The notes under the pieces are model-generated. The model worked only from the letters and a program-made list of their open reading frames with translations, did no database searches and was not told the origin of the DNA. A DNA stretch of 38,968 nucleotides from Cryomorphaceae bacterium BACL7 MAG-120322-bin74. GTDB lineage: Bacteria > Bacteroidota > Bacteroidia > Flavobacteriales > Schleiferiaceae. The stretch is taken from NCBI GenBank assembly GCA_001438205.1, contig LICG01000014.1, positions 1 to 38,968 on the forward strand, read 5' to 3'. Each line of letters starts with the position of its first letter. Positions within the stretch are counted from its first letter, which is position 1. The position numbers were made by a program, and so were the translations under genes. Positions 15,602-23,820 of the stretch are shown one piece after another.

Positions 15602-17359
15602 CTAGCCATTCATAGAAATCAAGAATTCCTCATTATTGAGGGTCTTGGACATGCGATCATGCATGAAGTCCATGGCTTCTACTGGGGTCATATCAGCAAG
15701 ATGTCGGCGAAGAATGTACATGCGGCTAAGTATATCGGGAGGAAGAAGTAAATCCTCCTTCCGCGTGCCTGAAGACATGAGGTCCAAAGCAGGCCATACC
15801 CGGCGATTGGCAATCTTCCGGTCTAACTGCATTTCCATATTGCCTGTGCCTTTGAATTCTTCATAAATCACTTCGTCCATCTTGGAACCTGTGTCAATCA
15901 AGGCAGTCGCTAGAATGGTGAGGGACCCACCATTTTCAATATTTCGTGCGGCACCAAAAAAGCGCTTGGGACGGTGTAAGGCATTGGCATCAACACCACC
16001 GGAAAGCACCTTCCCAGAGGCAGGACTCACCGTATTGTAGGCACGTGCAAGTCTTGTGATAGAATCCAGCAGAATGATGACGTCATGGCCACATTCTACC
16101 AGACGTTTGGCTTTCTCTAATACGATGTTGGCCACACGGACATGACGTTCTGCCGGCTCATCAAAAGTGGAGGCTACCACCTCTGCATTGACACTTCGGG
16201 ACATATCTGTCACTTCTTCTGGTCGTTCGTCCACAAGCAAGATGATCATATAGGCTTCCGGGTGGTTGGCCGCAATGGCATTGGCTATTTCTTTAAGGAG
16301 TGTTGTTTTACCTGTTTTTGGTTGCGCGACGATCAATCCACGTTGCCCTTTGCCGATGGGAGAGAAAAGGTCAATAACACGCGTTGACAAGGTGCTGCGG
16401 CGTCCTGTTAAATTGAATTTTTCTTCAGGGAACAGGGGTGTCAAGTGTTCAAAGCTGACGCGGTCACGGATGAAGTCAGGCTCACGTCCATTGATGCTAA
16501 TCACCTTGGTCAGCGGAAAGAACTTTTCCCCTTCTCTTGGTGGGCGTACTTCGCCACGTACTGTATCCCCTGTTTTCAGGCCAAATTGTTTGACTTGTTG
16601 GACCGAAATATAGACGTCGTCAGGCGAATTGAGATAGTTATAATCAGATGACCGAAGGAAGGCAAAATTGTCAGGCATCATTTCTACCACACCTTCCGTT
16701 GGGATGATGCCTTCAAATTCATACTGTCGGCGTTCGGTGCGCTCTGGCCGTTCGCTACGCTCTGGCCGTTCGGTGCGCTCTGGCCGTTCGGTGCGCTCTG
16801 GCCGAGGACCACGGTCCTGGCGGTCATTGCGTTCGGGGCGATCACCGCCTGGTGTGCGCTCTTGGCGGTCGCCACGGTCATTTCTCGGCCCGCGGTCATT
16901 GCGTTCTGGGCGAGGGCCACGGTCCTGGCGGTCATTGCGTTCTGGGCGATCACCGCCTGGTGTGCGCTCTTGGCGGTCGCCACGGTCATTTCTAGGCCCG
17001 CGGTCATTGCGGTCATAGCGCTCTGGACGATCGTTTCGAGGTCCGCGGTCTTCTCTTGGGTTGCGTTCTGCTGATTCCTCTCCTACGGCTGGTGCTGGAG
17101 GGCTAGGGTTATCGCTATAAGAATCTTCTGGCGTCCTGTTTTTAGCGGGACGGCCACGACGACGCTCAGGCTGGGCTTCTGGGCCTTCAGAAGCCGTGTT
17201 TTCAGCCGAAGGTGCGGCAGAGGGGCTGTTTCCGCGCTGGGAAATCGCCTCAATAAGCTCGGGTTTGCGCATGTAACGTGCTTTGGGGATGCCCAAGGCT
17301 TCGCCCATTTCTTTGAGTTCGGGAAGTTTTAATTCCGTGATATTCGGGGAATTAGCCAT
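15602..17359 (-). CDS. rho: Transcription termination factor Rho with repetitive charged insert
   Basis: This 585-residue Rho is a hexameric RNA helicase that ends transcription. Residues 1-45 form the Rho_N helical domain ([15 protein letters not shown]). Residues of about 50-212 are a low-complexity insert made mostly of R, D, E, P, N and G, including two near-identical 36-residue units. The cold-shock RNA-binding domain follows (PDNFAFLRS), then the RecA-like ATPase with Walker [12 protein letters not shown], Walker [17 protein letters not shown] and the Q-loop [21 protein letters not shown]. Standard Rho has about 420 residues; Bacteroidota often carry such inserts, which in other phyla add RNA binding or phase-separation ability. 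It is monocistronic, divergent from the DUF4293 gene. Confidence 0.97.
   Translation of the reverse strand: MANSPNITELKLPELKEMGEALGIPKARYMRKPELIEAISQRGNSPSAAPSAENTASEGPEAQPERRRGRPAKNRTPEDSYSDNPSPPAPAVGEESAERNPREDRGPRNDRPERYDRNDRGPRNDRGDRQERTPGGDRPERNDRQDRGPRPERNDRGPRNDRGDRQERTPGGDRPERNDRQDRGPRPERTERPERTERPERSERPERTERRQYEFEGIIPTEGVVEMMPDNFAFLRSSDYNYLNSPDDVYISVQQVKQFGLKTGDTVRGEVRPPREGEKFFPLTKVISINGREPDFIRDRVSFEHLTPLFPEEKFNLTGRRSTLSTRVIDLFSPIGKGQRGLIVAQPKTGKTTLLKEIANAIAANHPEAYMIILLVDERPEEVTDMSRSVNAEVVASTFDEPAERHVRVANIVLEKAKRLVECGHDVIILLDSITRLARAYNTVSPASGKVLSGGVDANALHRPKRFFGAARNIENGGSLTILATALIDTGSKMDEVIYEEFKGTGNMEMQLDRKIANRRVWPALDLMSSGTRKEDLLLPPDILSRMYILRRHLADMTPVEAMDFMHDRMSKTLNNEEFLISMNG
16733..16804 (-). 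repeat. Four tandem 18-bp units in rho
   Basis: Four consecutive 18-base units, at 16733, 16751, 16769 and 16787, each read TTCGGTGCGCTCTGGCCG on the plus strand, with three changes in the second. They encode ER(T/S)ERP hexads just before the Rho RNA-binding domain. The period is a multiple of three, so copy-number change keeps the frame. Confidence 0.9.
16801..17011 (-). repeat. Two tandem 108-bp units in rho
   Basis: The segment from 16801 repeats from 16909 with a 108-base period and about four mismatches over about 103 bases. Each copy encodes a 36-residue unit rich in [16 protein letters not shown] and RGPRPER. The very high DNA identity indicates a recent duplication or ongoing homogenisation. 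Confidence 0.9.
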
Positions 17360-17481
17360 AAAAACAAAAAAGAGTGTCTAAAAAAGGAGGTGTTCAGAAA
17401 GAGAGTCTCGGGAGGGTTGATGCAGGAATTGCATCATTGAACTGCTACAATAATACAAAAAATTCGGAAATTGCGGTCCAT

Positions 17482-17862
17482 ATGTGGCAAAGAATTCAAA
17501 CTTTATACATGGCGCTAGGCGCTATGATGTTCTTTTTAGTAGGTACAGGGAATCCTTCCAATGCGCAAGCTTTACTGGCTGGCCTGGGTGTAGCCCTCTT
17601 TTTGGCAAATACTACCTATTTCAAACACCGCAAACGCCAGTTTGTGGTCAACCGTGTTGTGATCCTGACGGCGTTTGTCTTAGAAGGGTGGATGCTCTAT
17701 AGTGCTAATGGCTTTTCAGCAGGAAAAGAGCAAGAAGGCAGTCCCCTAGAATTCTTGGCGATGGCTGCGCCTCTGATGGCAGTCATTTTTGCCGCATTAG
17801 CCAATCGTGCGATTCAGTCGGATGAAAAGAAAGTGCAATCAGCCGACCGCTTCAGGAAGTAA
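17482..17862 (+). CDS. DUF4293-family membrane protein
   Basis: This 126-residue membrane protein begins MWQRIQTLYMALGAMMFFL, the hallmark start of DUF4293, a Bacteroidota family of unknown function commonly encoded beside rho. Four hydrophobic segments can be seen at about residues 8-21, 28-45, 52-70 and 86-105; the C-terminus is charged (SDEKKVQSADRFRK). The ATG at 17482 is chosen because it gives the family N-terminus; the longer in-frame stretch begins with a TTG and is not hydrophobic. The 3' end overlaps the convergent phosphoesterase gene by 11 bases. Confidence 0.85.
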   Translation: MWQRIQTLYMALGAMMFFLVGTGNPSNAQALLAGLGVALFLANTTYFKHRKRQFVVNRVVILTAFVLEGWMLYSANGFSAGKEQEGSPLEFLAMAAPLMAVIFAALANRAIQSDEKKVQSADRFRK

Positions 17863-18394
17863 GCGCACCTTTTCCGCTTAACGCCCCCCTTTTTCCTAAT
17901 TCTATCACGGCCAAATCTTGGACCCGACCATCTTCGATCGTAAATCGCAGCATGGTGCGCATGGCGTGAAATCCATGATGGCCTGCAGCGCCAGGATTTA
18001 AGCACAAAACACCACTCGGATCATGTCCTGCGCGTAGGATATGTGAGTGCCCACAAATGAAAACGTCCGGTTTGTGCACGAGAAGGCCTGCGCGAATCGC
18101 CTTGGGTAACCTGCCAGCAGGTCCCCCAATATGGGTCATCCAGAAGGTTACACCCCCTAGCGTGAAGTGTAGGTCCAGCGGCGCTTCTCTTCGCATAAGG
18201 GCATCATCAATATTGCCATGTACAACTCGTAATGGCTTGATTGATAGTAGCTTATCAATGACATCAAATTGTCCAACATCCCCTGCATGCCATACCTCAT
18301 CAGCCGCTTTTACATGACGTAGTATGTCCTGATCTAAATGACTGTGGGTGTCTGAGAGTAAAAGGATTCGGTGCGCTGTACCTTTGGGTTTCAT
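17852..18394 (-). CDS. YfcE/MJ0936-type metallophosphoesterase
   Basis: This 180-residue calcineurin-like phosphodiesterase has the dimetal motifs in order: LLLSDTHSH (D-x-H), VWHAGDVGQ (GD), VVHGNIDD (GN[H/C]D-type, here GNID), WMTHIGG and FICGHSHILRAG (GHSH). YfcE and MJ0936 hydrolyse phosphodiesters in vitro; the natural substrate is unclear. The start codon is separated from the divergent truA ATG by only two bases, so its promoter must lie within truA. A one-mismatch -7 box (GAAGTTTG, 18400-18407 on the minus strand) is present there. The end overlaps the DUF4293 gene. Confidence 0.9.
   Translation of the reverse strand: MKPKGTAHRILLLSDTHSHLDQDILRHVKAADEVWHAGDVGQFDVIDKLLSIKPLRVVHGNIDDALMRREAPLDLHFTLGGVTFWMTHIGGPAGRLPKAIRAGLLVHKPDVFICGHSHILRAGHDPSGVLCLNPGAAGHHGFHAMRTMLRFTIEDGRVQDLAVIELGKRGALSGKGALTS
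18379..18386 (+). promoter_or_regulatory. Putative -7 box for truA inside the phosphoesterase gene
   Basis: TACCTTTG fits TAnnTTTG and ends ten bases before the truA ATG at 18397. It lies in the first codons of the divergent phosphoesterase gene, so the predicted truA transcript is leaderless or nearly so. Confidence 0.55.
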
Positions 18395-18396
18395 CT

Positions 18397-19179
18397 ATGC
18401 AAACTTCGGAAAACCCTCGTTATGCCCTACGGCTTGCCTATCATGGCGCGCCTTATAGTGGATGGCAAGTTCAACCAGAGCAAAAAACGGTTCAAGCCGA
18501 GCTTGAAAAAACGCTGTCTTCCCTATTGCGCCAAACGACGGAGGTTATAGGGGCGGGCCGAACAGATACGGGGGTGCATGCATCGAACTATGTAGCCCAT
18601 TTTGAAGGGACAGAAAGTTTGGATGTAGAAGATTTGGCCTATCGCCTCAACCGTTTTTTGCCCCCGCGCATTGTCGTGCACGAAATTCAGCCTGTAGATA
18701 AAGAGTTTCATGCACGATTTAGTGCAACTTCGCGCGCCTACCGCTATGTGTTGCGCAGGAGTAAAAATGCATTTGACACCGACGTAGCCTGGTATTTCCA
18801 AAGACCCATGGATTTTGAGAAACTCAAAAGAGCTGCAGCTACGCTTCACAACACGAAAGAATATTCCGCTTTTGCCCGCCTTGGCAGTTATACGGGCACT
18901 ACCCAATGCACCCTATCACATGCCACATGGCGCATGGAAGAGGATTGCTGGATTTTTGAAGTTCGAGCCAATCGCTTCTTGCGTAATATGGTGCGTTCTC
19001 TTGTAGGCACGATGGTAGAGCATGCCCTAGATAAGCGCTCGTGGGACCAGTGGACCTCCCTGCTGCAAGGGGGTGAACGCGCCGATGCAGGGAATTCCGC
19101 CCCTGCACACGGATTAACTTTTGCTGGGGTAACCTATCCTAAATCTCCATTTGATGAGCGCGAAAACGCCTCCTTCTAA
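18397..19179 (+). CDS. truA: tRNA pseudouridine(38-40) synthase TruA
   Basis: This 260-residue enzyme makes pseudouridine at positions 38-40 of the tRNA anticodon arm. The catalytic aspartate lies in GAGRTDTGVHA near residues 52-62. Other family stretches are LAYHGAPYSGWQVQP, FHARFSATSRAYRY, FLRNMVRSLVGTM and APAHGLTF. The length is typical. Transcription probably starts inside the divergent phosphoesterase gene. The last 26 bases overlap the start of the ABC exporter gene. Confidence 0.96.
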   Translation: MQTSENPRYALRLAYHGAPYSGWQVQPEQKTVQAELEKTLSSLLRQTTEVIGAGRTDTGVHASNYVAHFEGTESLDVEDLAYRLNRFLPPRIVVHEIQPVDKEFHARFSATSRAYRYVLRRSKNAFDTDVAWYFQRPMDFEKLKRAAATLHNTKEYSAFARLGSYTGTTQCTLSHATWRMEEDCWIFEVRANRFLRNMVRSLVGTMVEHALDKRSWDQWTSLLQGGERADAGNSAPAHGLTFAGVTYPKSPFDERENASF

Positions 19180-20956
19180 AGCTGCCGTATCTGGCAAGGC
19201 GTTTGACTGGAAAGTCATGCGCAAAGTGTTGGCGTATGCTATACCCTATCGCTGGCAAACGATGGCTGCTGCTATTTTGTCCGTTCTATTGGGACTCTTG
19301 AGTACGGCGCGTCCCGTTTTGGTCAGGCAAGGGGTCGATGATGCCGTTGTGATGGCGGATTGGGAAGGCTTGTACACGTCCATGGCCATTTTAGCGCTGG
19401 CATTGGTCATAGAAGCGGTAGGACAATTCGCCTTTATTTATGCGACCAATGACCTGGGACAGCGGGTGATTAAAGACATTCGGATCGCTCTTTTTGGAAA
19501 GTTATTGCATTTCAAAATGCCCTTTTTTGACAAGACGCCAGTCGGTACACTTGTTACTCGAACGGTGAGCGATGTAGAGACCATGGCGGATATTTTTTCG
19601 GATGGATTGCTCGTCATTTTTGGCGATCTATTCAAAATTGTGGTGATGGTAGGCGTCATGTTCTTCTTGTTTGACCCGGCATTGGTTGCGGTCAGTTTAA
19701 GTGTCATCCCGCTGTTATATGTTGCAACACGTTGGTTTCAGCGGAGCATTAAATCTGCCTTTACGGATGTGCGTAATCAAGTGGCTGCGCTGAATGCGTT
19801 TGTCCAAGAACGAATCACAGGCATGTCCATTGTGCAAGTATTTGCGCGCGAGCAGGTGGAGTTCAAGCGATTTTCAGCCATCAATGCCAAACACCGCGAT
19901 GCCAATATTCAAAGCATTTGGTATTTCAGTTTGTTTTTCCCCATTATTGAAATGTTATCAGCCGTCAGTATTGGTCTGGCGATTTGGTATGGGGGTGTAG
20001 CGGCAGCGGCGGGCGCATCTGTGAGCATTGGTGACCTGACCGCCTTAATCCTATTCATCAACCTCCTTTATCGCCCTTTGCGTCAGCTGGCAGACCGATT
20101 TAACACCCTGCAAATGGGGATGGTGGCAAGTGATCGCGTTTTGAAGCTCATCTCAGACCAAGACCAAGTGGAACCTTCTGGGACCCATACTGCAACACAA
20201 GTTCAAGGTGATCTTCATTTGCGCGCTGTGCATTTTTCTTATCTGCCCGATGAACCTGTTTTACGGGGAATCAACCTAGACATACCTGCGGGACAAACGT
20301 GGGCTTTAGTGGGAGCTACAGGCTCAGGTAAGAGCACTTTGGTACATCTACTTATGGGCTATTATCCTTTATCTACGGGTGAAATTCTCTTAGATGGCGT
20401 TCCACTGAATGATTGGGATGTAGCATCGCTTAGGAGACATGTCGCGTTGGTGCAGCAAGATGTTTTCTTGTTTTCGGACACAGTTCGAAATAATGTGACA
20501 GTCTACCGAGACATCCCCGATTCTGCCATCTGGGCAGCCGCAGAGGCCATGGGTATTGACGAGTTCTTGCGAGGCCTCCCCGGGGGACTCGATTATGATG
20601 TGAAGGAACGAGGGGGAATGCTCAGTACGGGGCAACGCCAGCTCTTAGCCTTCTTGCGTGCTTACCTCCGTGAGCCATCCTTGCTTATTCTGGACGAAGC
20701 GACTTCTAGCATTGATTCCCAGGCCGAAGCATGGATTCAGGAGGCCACCATCAAACTCACTGAAGGTCGGACTTCCCTAGTGGTGGCACACCGCCTAGCT
20801 ACCGTCTTGAATGCGGATCAGATTGTGGTATTAGATAAAGGTTTGGTGATAGAACAGGGTACCCATGAAGTATTACTTTCCCAGAGTGGGGCCTATGCCA
20901 ACCTCTATGAGAAACAATTTTTCGGAGAGGAAGACCCTTCAGGCGGGAAGGCCTAA
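19154..20956 (+). CDS. MsbA-like ABC exporter (fused permease and ATPase)
   Basis: This 600-residue half-transporter has an N-terminal six-helix exporter domain (about residues 25-320) and a C-terminal ATPase. Visible motifs are Walker A GATGSGKST, the Q-loop ALVQQDVFLF, the signature LSTGQRQLLAF (S-T-G-Q where LSGGQ is usual), Walker B LLILDEATSSID and the H-loop VVAHRLATV. It should dimerise to export a lipid or lipophilic compound; MsbA-like lipid A export is possible but not proven. The ATG at 19154 overlaps truA by 26 bases; an adjacent TTG at 19151 is less likely. The 3' end overlaps the convergent PH-like gene by 18 bases. Confidence 0.92.
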   Translation: MSAKTPPSKAAVSGKAFDWKVMRKVLAYAIPYRWQTMAAAILSVLLGLLSTARPVLVRQGVDDAVVMADWEGLYTSMAILALALVIEAVGQFAFIYATNDLGQRVIKDIRIALFGKLLHFKMPFFDKTPVGTLVTRTVSDVETMADIFSDGLLVIFGDLFKIVVMVGVMFFLFDPALVAVSLSVIPLLYVATRWFQRSIKSAFTDVRNQVAALNAFVQERITGMSIVQVFAREQVEFKRFSAINAKHRDANIQSIWYFSLFFPIIEMLSAVSIGLAIWYGGVAAAAGASVSIGDLTALILFINLLYRPLRQLADRFNTLQMGMVASDRVLKLISDQDQVEPSGTHTATQVQGDLHLRAVHFSYLPDEPVLRGINLDIPAGQTWALVGATGSGKSTLVHLLMGYYPLSTGEILLDGVPLNDWDVASLRRHVALVQQDVFLFSDTVRNNVTVYRDIPDSAIWAAAEAMGIDEFLRGLPGGLDYDVKERGGMLSTGQRQLLAFLRAYLREPSLLILDEATSSIDSQAEAWIQEATIKLTEGRTSLVVAHRLATVLNADQIVVLDKGLVIEQGTHEVLLSQSGAYANLYEKQFFGEEDPSGGKA

Positions 20957-21499
20957 TCTATTTTTTGGGTCTTGGATTGGGATACCGGGAGCCATCACCT
21001 CCAGGAATTTTCGAAAGTCTTCCGTGCGTTGGATTTGGATTCCTACCGTCCGTCCAGACTTCAGTGTAAAAAGTGCATAAGTGCCCTCATCAAAGGCATA
21101 TACGTGGGCGCGCGAGAAGGGACCTACGGAGCCTAGACGCAAGCCCCACCCGCCCAAATCGCCGATGGGACTTACCGTGTCTACATAAATCTTCGTCACC
21201 TCGGTCCACGATCGAAATTTGCAGCCCCAAACAAACGGAGGATAGCTAATCCTGAACCCTTGTGCATCCATTTCTACTCGGCACCAAGAGGTAATCATCC
21301 AAGCCAACCCCCCTTCCAGCGCGATAATCCCCAGGAGAACCCAAAAAAGCCTAGCGCCTTCTATGGTCGGTTGTCCTTGCAAATAGGCCGAAAGGTCTAC
21401 CCATCCTACCGCGATCACCATCGTGGCAGTGGTGAATCCACTCATGGCCATAACGATGAGGAATGCGGGTGGAATACGGAATTGATCTCGATACACCAT
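20939..21499 (-). CDS. Two-TM protein with PH-like domain, unknown function
   Basis: This 186-residue membrane protein has two hydrophobic segments (about residues 10-33 and 48-70), followed by a soluble beta-rich domain. RVEMDAQGFRISYPPF, the GGWGLRLG stretch and ALFTLKSGRTVGIQIQRTEDF fit a bacterial PH-like domain of the kind found in small membrane proteins. No enzyme motif is seen. The upstream region is shared with the YceI gene at 21611, and the nearer of the two operator sites there could also affect this gene. The 3' end overlaps the exporter gene by 18 bases. Confidence 0.72.
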   Translation of the reverse strand: MVYRDQFRIPPAFLIVMAMSGFTTATMVIAVGWVDLSAYLQGQPTIEGARLFWVLLGIIALEGGLAWMITSWCRVEMDAQGFRISYPPFVWGCKFRSWTEVTKIYVDTVSPIGDLGGWGLRLGSVGPFSRAHVYAFDEGTYALFTLKSGRTVGIQIQRTEDFRKFLEVMAPGIPIQDPKNRLGLPA

Positions 21500-21545
21500 G
21501 AGGTAAAAATAAAGAGGGAGAGTGCAAATAAAATCAATGTTTTAA

Positions 21546-21558
21546 GTGTTTAAACATG
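21546..21558. promoter_or_regulatory. Operator half of a paired site upstream of yceI
   Basis: GTGTTTAAACATG is an imperfect palindrome around GTTTAAAC. Its exact reverse complement recurs at 21594-21606. It lies 12 bases upstream of the -7 box at 21571, where the -33 contact would be. The arrangement suggests repressor binding, perhaps by a MarR- or TetR-type protein encoded elsewhere. Confidence 0.6.
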
Positions 21559-21570
21559 CTATAGTTTCTA

Positions 21571-21578
21571 TACATTTG
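21571..21578 (+). promoter_or_regulatory. Putative -7 box for the lipoprotein YceI gene
   Basis: TACATTTG matches TAnnTTTG and is centred between two inverted operator-like sites. Transcription would begin near 21583-21585, giving a leader of about 27 bases that holds the second operator. Confidence 0.6.
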
Positions 21579-21593
21579 CCGTTCGTAATTATA

Positions 21594-21606
21594 CATGTTT
21601 AAACAC
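21594..21606. promoter_or_regulatory. Second operator-like site in the yceI leader
   Basis: CATGTTTAAACAC is the exact reverse complement of 21546-21558. It lies just downstream of the predicted start of transcription and ends four bases before the ATG at 21611. A bound protein would block elongation, or, in RNA, the two copies could not pair because the first is upstream of the transcript. Confidence 0.6.
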
Positions 21607-21610
21607 ACTC

Positions 21611-22249
21611 ATGAAAAAAACTCTTTTAACCCTTTGTTTTGCTGCACTTGTAGCATCTTGTTCAAATGCAGTGGATACGCAGGATGCCCAAGATGGCGCG
21701 ATGGGTGGCACAGAATATACGGTTGACGCATCCGCTTCATCGCTTCAATGGTATGGCCACAAACCATTTGTTGAAAATTATGGACATGGAGGCGCCGTTC
21801 AAATTCAAGAAGGTGTAGTGGGTATTTCAGAAGGTGTATTGGTTTCAGGTTCTTTCATCTTGGACATGAAGACCATTGTCTGCACGGATGAAGCTTTACC
21901 GCAGGAAAAGCGTGATTATTTAGCAGGCCACCTTATGAGTCAAGATTTTTTTGCAGTAGACTCCTTTGCTACAGCGTCTTTTGAGATCACACAGGTTGAT
22001 GCAGCTGAGGGAACATATTCACACCATATCTCGGGTAACTTGACCCTGCGTGGCGTGTCAAAGAACATTGCCTTTGATGCGAATGTGACGGTTTCTGATA
22101 GTCTTGTACAATTGACTTCTCCTCGTTTCAGTATTGACCGCAAGGAATGGGGCGTCATGTATGCTTCCACGAGCATCCTAGATTTAGCAAAGGACAATCT
22201 TATTTCAGATGATCTAGGAATCACGTTAAACATTGTGGCTAAAAAGTAA
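21611..22249 (+). CDS. YceI-family lipoprotein
   Basis: This 212-residue protein has the lipoprotein signal MKKTLLTLCFAALVASC (lipobox VASC) and a YceI domain: EYTVDASASSLQWYGHK, GSFILDMKTI, then a DYLAGHLMSQDFFAVDSF segment close to the family consensus LxgHLkSxDFFdve, and LRGVSKNI. The C-terminal FSIDRKEWGVMYAS is also typical. Such proteins bind isoprenoid-type lipids in a barrel; this one is probably tethered to a membrane. It sits alone between a promoter with paired operator sites and a strong terminator, so it is a monocistronic, individually regulated gene. Confidence 0.92.
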   Translation: MKKTLLTLCFAALVASCSNAVDTQDAQDGAMGGTEYTVDASASSLQWYGHKPFVENYGHGGAVQIQEGVVGISEGVLVSGSFILDMKTIVCTDEALPQEKRDYLAGHLMSQDFFAVDSFATASFEITQVDAAEGTYSHHISGNLTLRGVSKNIAFDANVTVSDSLVQLTSPRFSIDRKEWGVMYASTSILDLAKDNLISDDLGITLNIVAKK

Positions 22250-22266
22250 ATAGGCTTGAATACCTC

Positions 22267-22296
22267 AAAGCCCGGGCCTTAGGTCCGGGCTTTTTT
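22267..22296 (+). terminator. Intrinsic terminator after the YceI lipoprotein gene
   Basis: AAAGCCCGG (22267-22275) pairs with CCGGGCTTT (from 22285) around GCCTTAGGT, followed by a run of six T to 22296. This is a strong plus-strand terminator 17 bases after the YceI stop. The T tract touches the stop codon of the convergent oxidoreductase gene at 22295. Confidence 0.88.
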
Positions 22297-23200
22297 ATTT
22301 TGACACCAAATGTTCCAGCGCTTTTTCTAGGGTTGCATAGGTATATTGGAAGTCAGTATGGGCCCATTTCTCTGCAGAAGATCGGGTACTCATCAAGGCC
22401 ACTTGCGCCATTGGGCCTAACATGAGATACAGGAACCAACCAGGAACAGCAGGCAAAAAAAAGGGTCGTCGAAGTGCGCTTGCTAGCGCCTTAGAAAAGG
22501 CGCGATTCTGAATAGATGCAGGTCCAACCCCATTCCAAACACCCACCGCTTCTGGATGATTTGAAAGCCAAATGAATTGCCTGGCGAGATCGGTCACATG
22601 AATCCAGGGCATCCAGTGTTTTCCATTGCCTAATGGACTTCCCAGCCCGAGAGAGAAAAGTGGGACCAAGGTGCCTAACACGCCGCCTTTTTTACCAAGG
22701 ACGATACCGATACGGACTTTTGCCACGCGTATCCCTAGAGCTTCCATCCTATCTGCAGCCGCTTCCCAAAGCTGCACTACTTCTCCTAAAAATCCCTGTA
22801 CTTGGCCATCTGATTCGCTGTAGCAATGGTCAGGATGGTTGGGGTAGATGCCTACAGCCGATGCGCTGATAAAATGTTTAGGCCTTCCCTCTGTCGACAT
22901 TTGGGCCAAAGCGCTGTGGAGGGTATTGCCTCCTTCAATCCGGCTACTTAGAATAGCTGCCTTGTGTGCTGGGGTCCAGCGATCGGCCACGTTGGCCCCT
23001 GCTAAGTGTATCACAGTATCCACGCCCTTGAGGGCCTCTGCATCCATGATACCTTTGGCCGGATTCCAATAATAGCGATTTGGAACGGGTTGTTTTTGTG
23101 TAGATAGGTGCCGGACATGATGTCCCTCTGCTTGTAATAAGCGTGTGATTTCGCGGCCGACCATGCCTGTGCCTCCGGTGATAAGAAATGTTCGGACCAT
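22295..23200 (-). CDS. TIGR01777-family NAD(P)-dependent epimerase/oxidoreductase
   Basis: This 301-residue extended SDR protein has the cofactor motif ITGGTGMVGREI at the N-terminus, VIHLAGANVADRWTPAHKA, the RIEGGNTLHSAL stretch and the C-terminal DUF1731 region (RSSAEKWAHTDFQYTYATLEKAL). Together these define the YfcH/SDR39U1 group. The substrate is unknown. The ATG at 23200 gives the exact Rossmann start; a longer in-frame ATG at 23245 is unlikely because it overlaps the divergent gene. A near-match -7 box (TTCTTTTG on the minus strand, 23204-23211) lies directly upstream. Confidence 0.9.
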   Translation of the reverse strand: MVRTFLITGGTGMVGREITRLLQAEGHHVRHLSTQKQPVPNRYYWNPAKGIMDAEALKGVDTVIHLAGANVADRWTPAHKAAILSSRIEGGNTLHSALAQMSTEGRPKHFISASAVGIYPNHPDHCYSESDGQVQGFLGEVVQLWEAAADRMEALGIRVAKVRIGIVLGKKGGVLGTLVPLFSLGLGSPLGNGKHWMPWIHVTDLARQFIWLSNHPEAVGVWNGVGPASIQNRAFSKALASALRRPFFLPAVPGWFLYLMLGPMAQVALMSTRSSAEKWAHTDFQYTYATLEKALEHLVSK

Positions 23201-23239
23201 GTACAAAAGAACCGCATTTTTGCATAACAGTTCACTTCT

Positions 23240-23812
23240 ATGCACGAATTACGTCCACATTCTGCTTGGTCACTTCAATACAAGGCCACGGATGATCCTC
23301 AAAGTCCTTTCTACAATGAACAAGGGGCGCCAGAAAATGGAGCATACCATAGAATGTATGATTTTGTCATCCACCCGGAATGGGACAACATTGGGTGCGA
23401 AACCTTGTATGTCAAACAACTCTATGCTGCGTATGATGAAGGCTTTGTGATACTTGAGCTCATAGGAGAATGGAATGATGCCTTACACAATGACATCATG
23501 GAACTCAAGCGTCGTGTGATTGATCCTATGTTATTAGAAGGCATTGACAAATACCTGCTTATCGCCGATAACTTGTTGAATTTTCATGGAGGTGAGTCGG
23601 ATTATTATGCCGAATGGGCTGAAGAGGTTGAGTCAGGCTGGATTGTATTCTTGAATGCCCGCGATCAAGTAGTGCAAGACCTAGATGCAGCAAGACTGCG
23701 CCCTTATGTATGGGTGGGTGAACGTTATCGATTGGGTGCATGGCGTGCACAAGATCCTTTGGCCTTATGCCAAGGAATCGATGTATTACTCCAGAAAAAT
23801 TTAGGGATGTAA
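23240..23812 (+). CDS. Conserved Bacteroidota hypothetical protein
   Basis: This 190-residue soluble protein belongs to a family I recall only as uncharacterised proteins of Bacteroidota. Conserved-looking parts are MYDFVIHPEWDNIGCETLYVK, ELIGEWNDALHNDIM, LLIADNLLNFHGGESDYYAEW and SGWIVFLNARD. No signal peptide, membrane segment or known catalytic motif is seen. It is encoded divergently from the TIGR01777 gene with 39 bases between start codons, and converges on ilvE with only eight bases between the stops and no terminator. Confidence 0.8.
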   Translation: MHELRPHSAWSLQYKATDDPQSPFYNEQGAPENGAYHRMYDFVIHPEWDNIGCETLYVKQLYAAYDEGFVILELIGEWNDALHNDIMELKRRVIDPMLLEGIDKYLLIADNLLNFHGGESDYYAEWAEEVESGWIVFLNARDQVVQDLDAARLRPYVWVGERYRLGAWRAQDPLALCQGIDVLLQKNLGM

Positions 23813-23820
23813 GAGTGCGC

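Noticed and set aside
16733-17011. CRISPR-like or intergenic repeat array
   Set aside because: The repeats are contiguous, in frame, without spacers, and code for the Rho linker.
16668-17018. Open frames on the plus strand and in a second minus frame across the rho insert, coding [11 protein letters not shown]-like repeats
   Set aside because: They are shadows of the 18- and 108-base repeats in rho; the composition follows the repeat period and no start signal or family match is seen.
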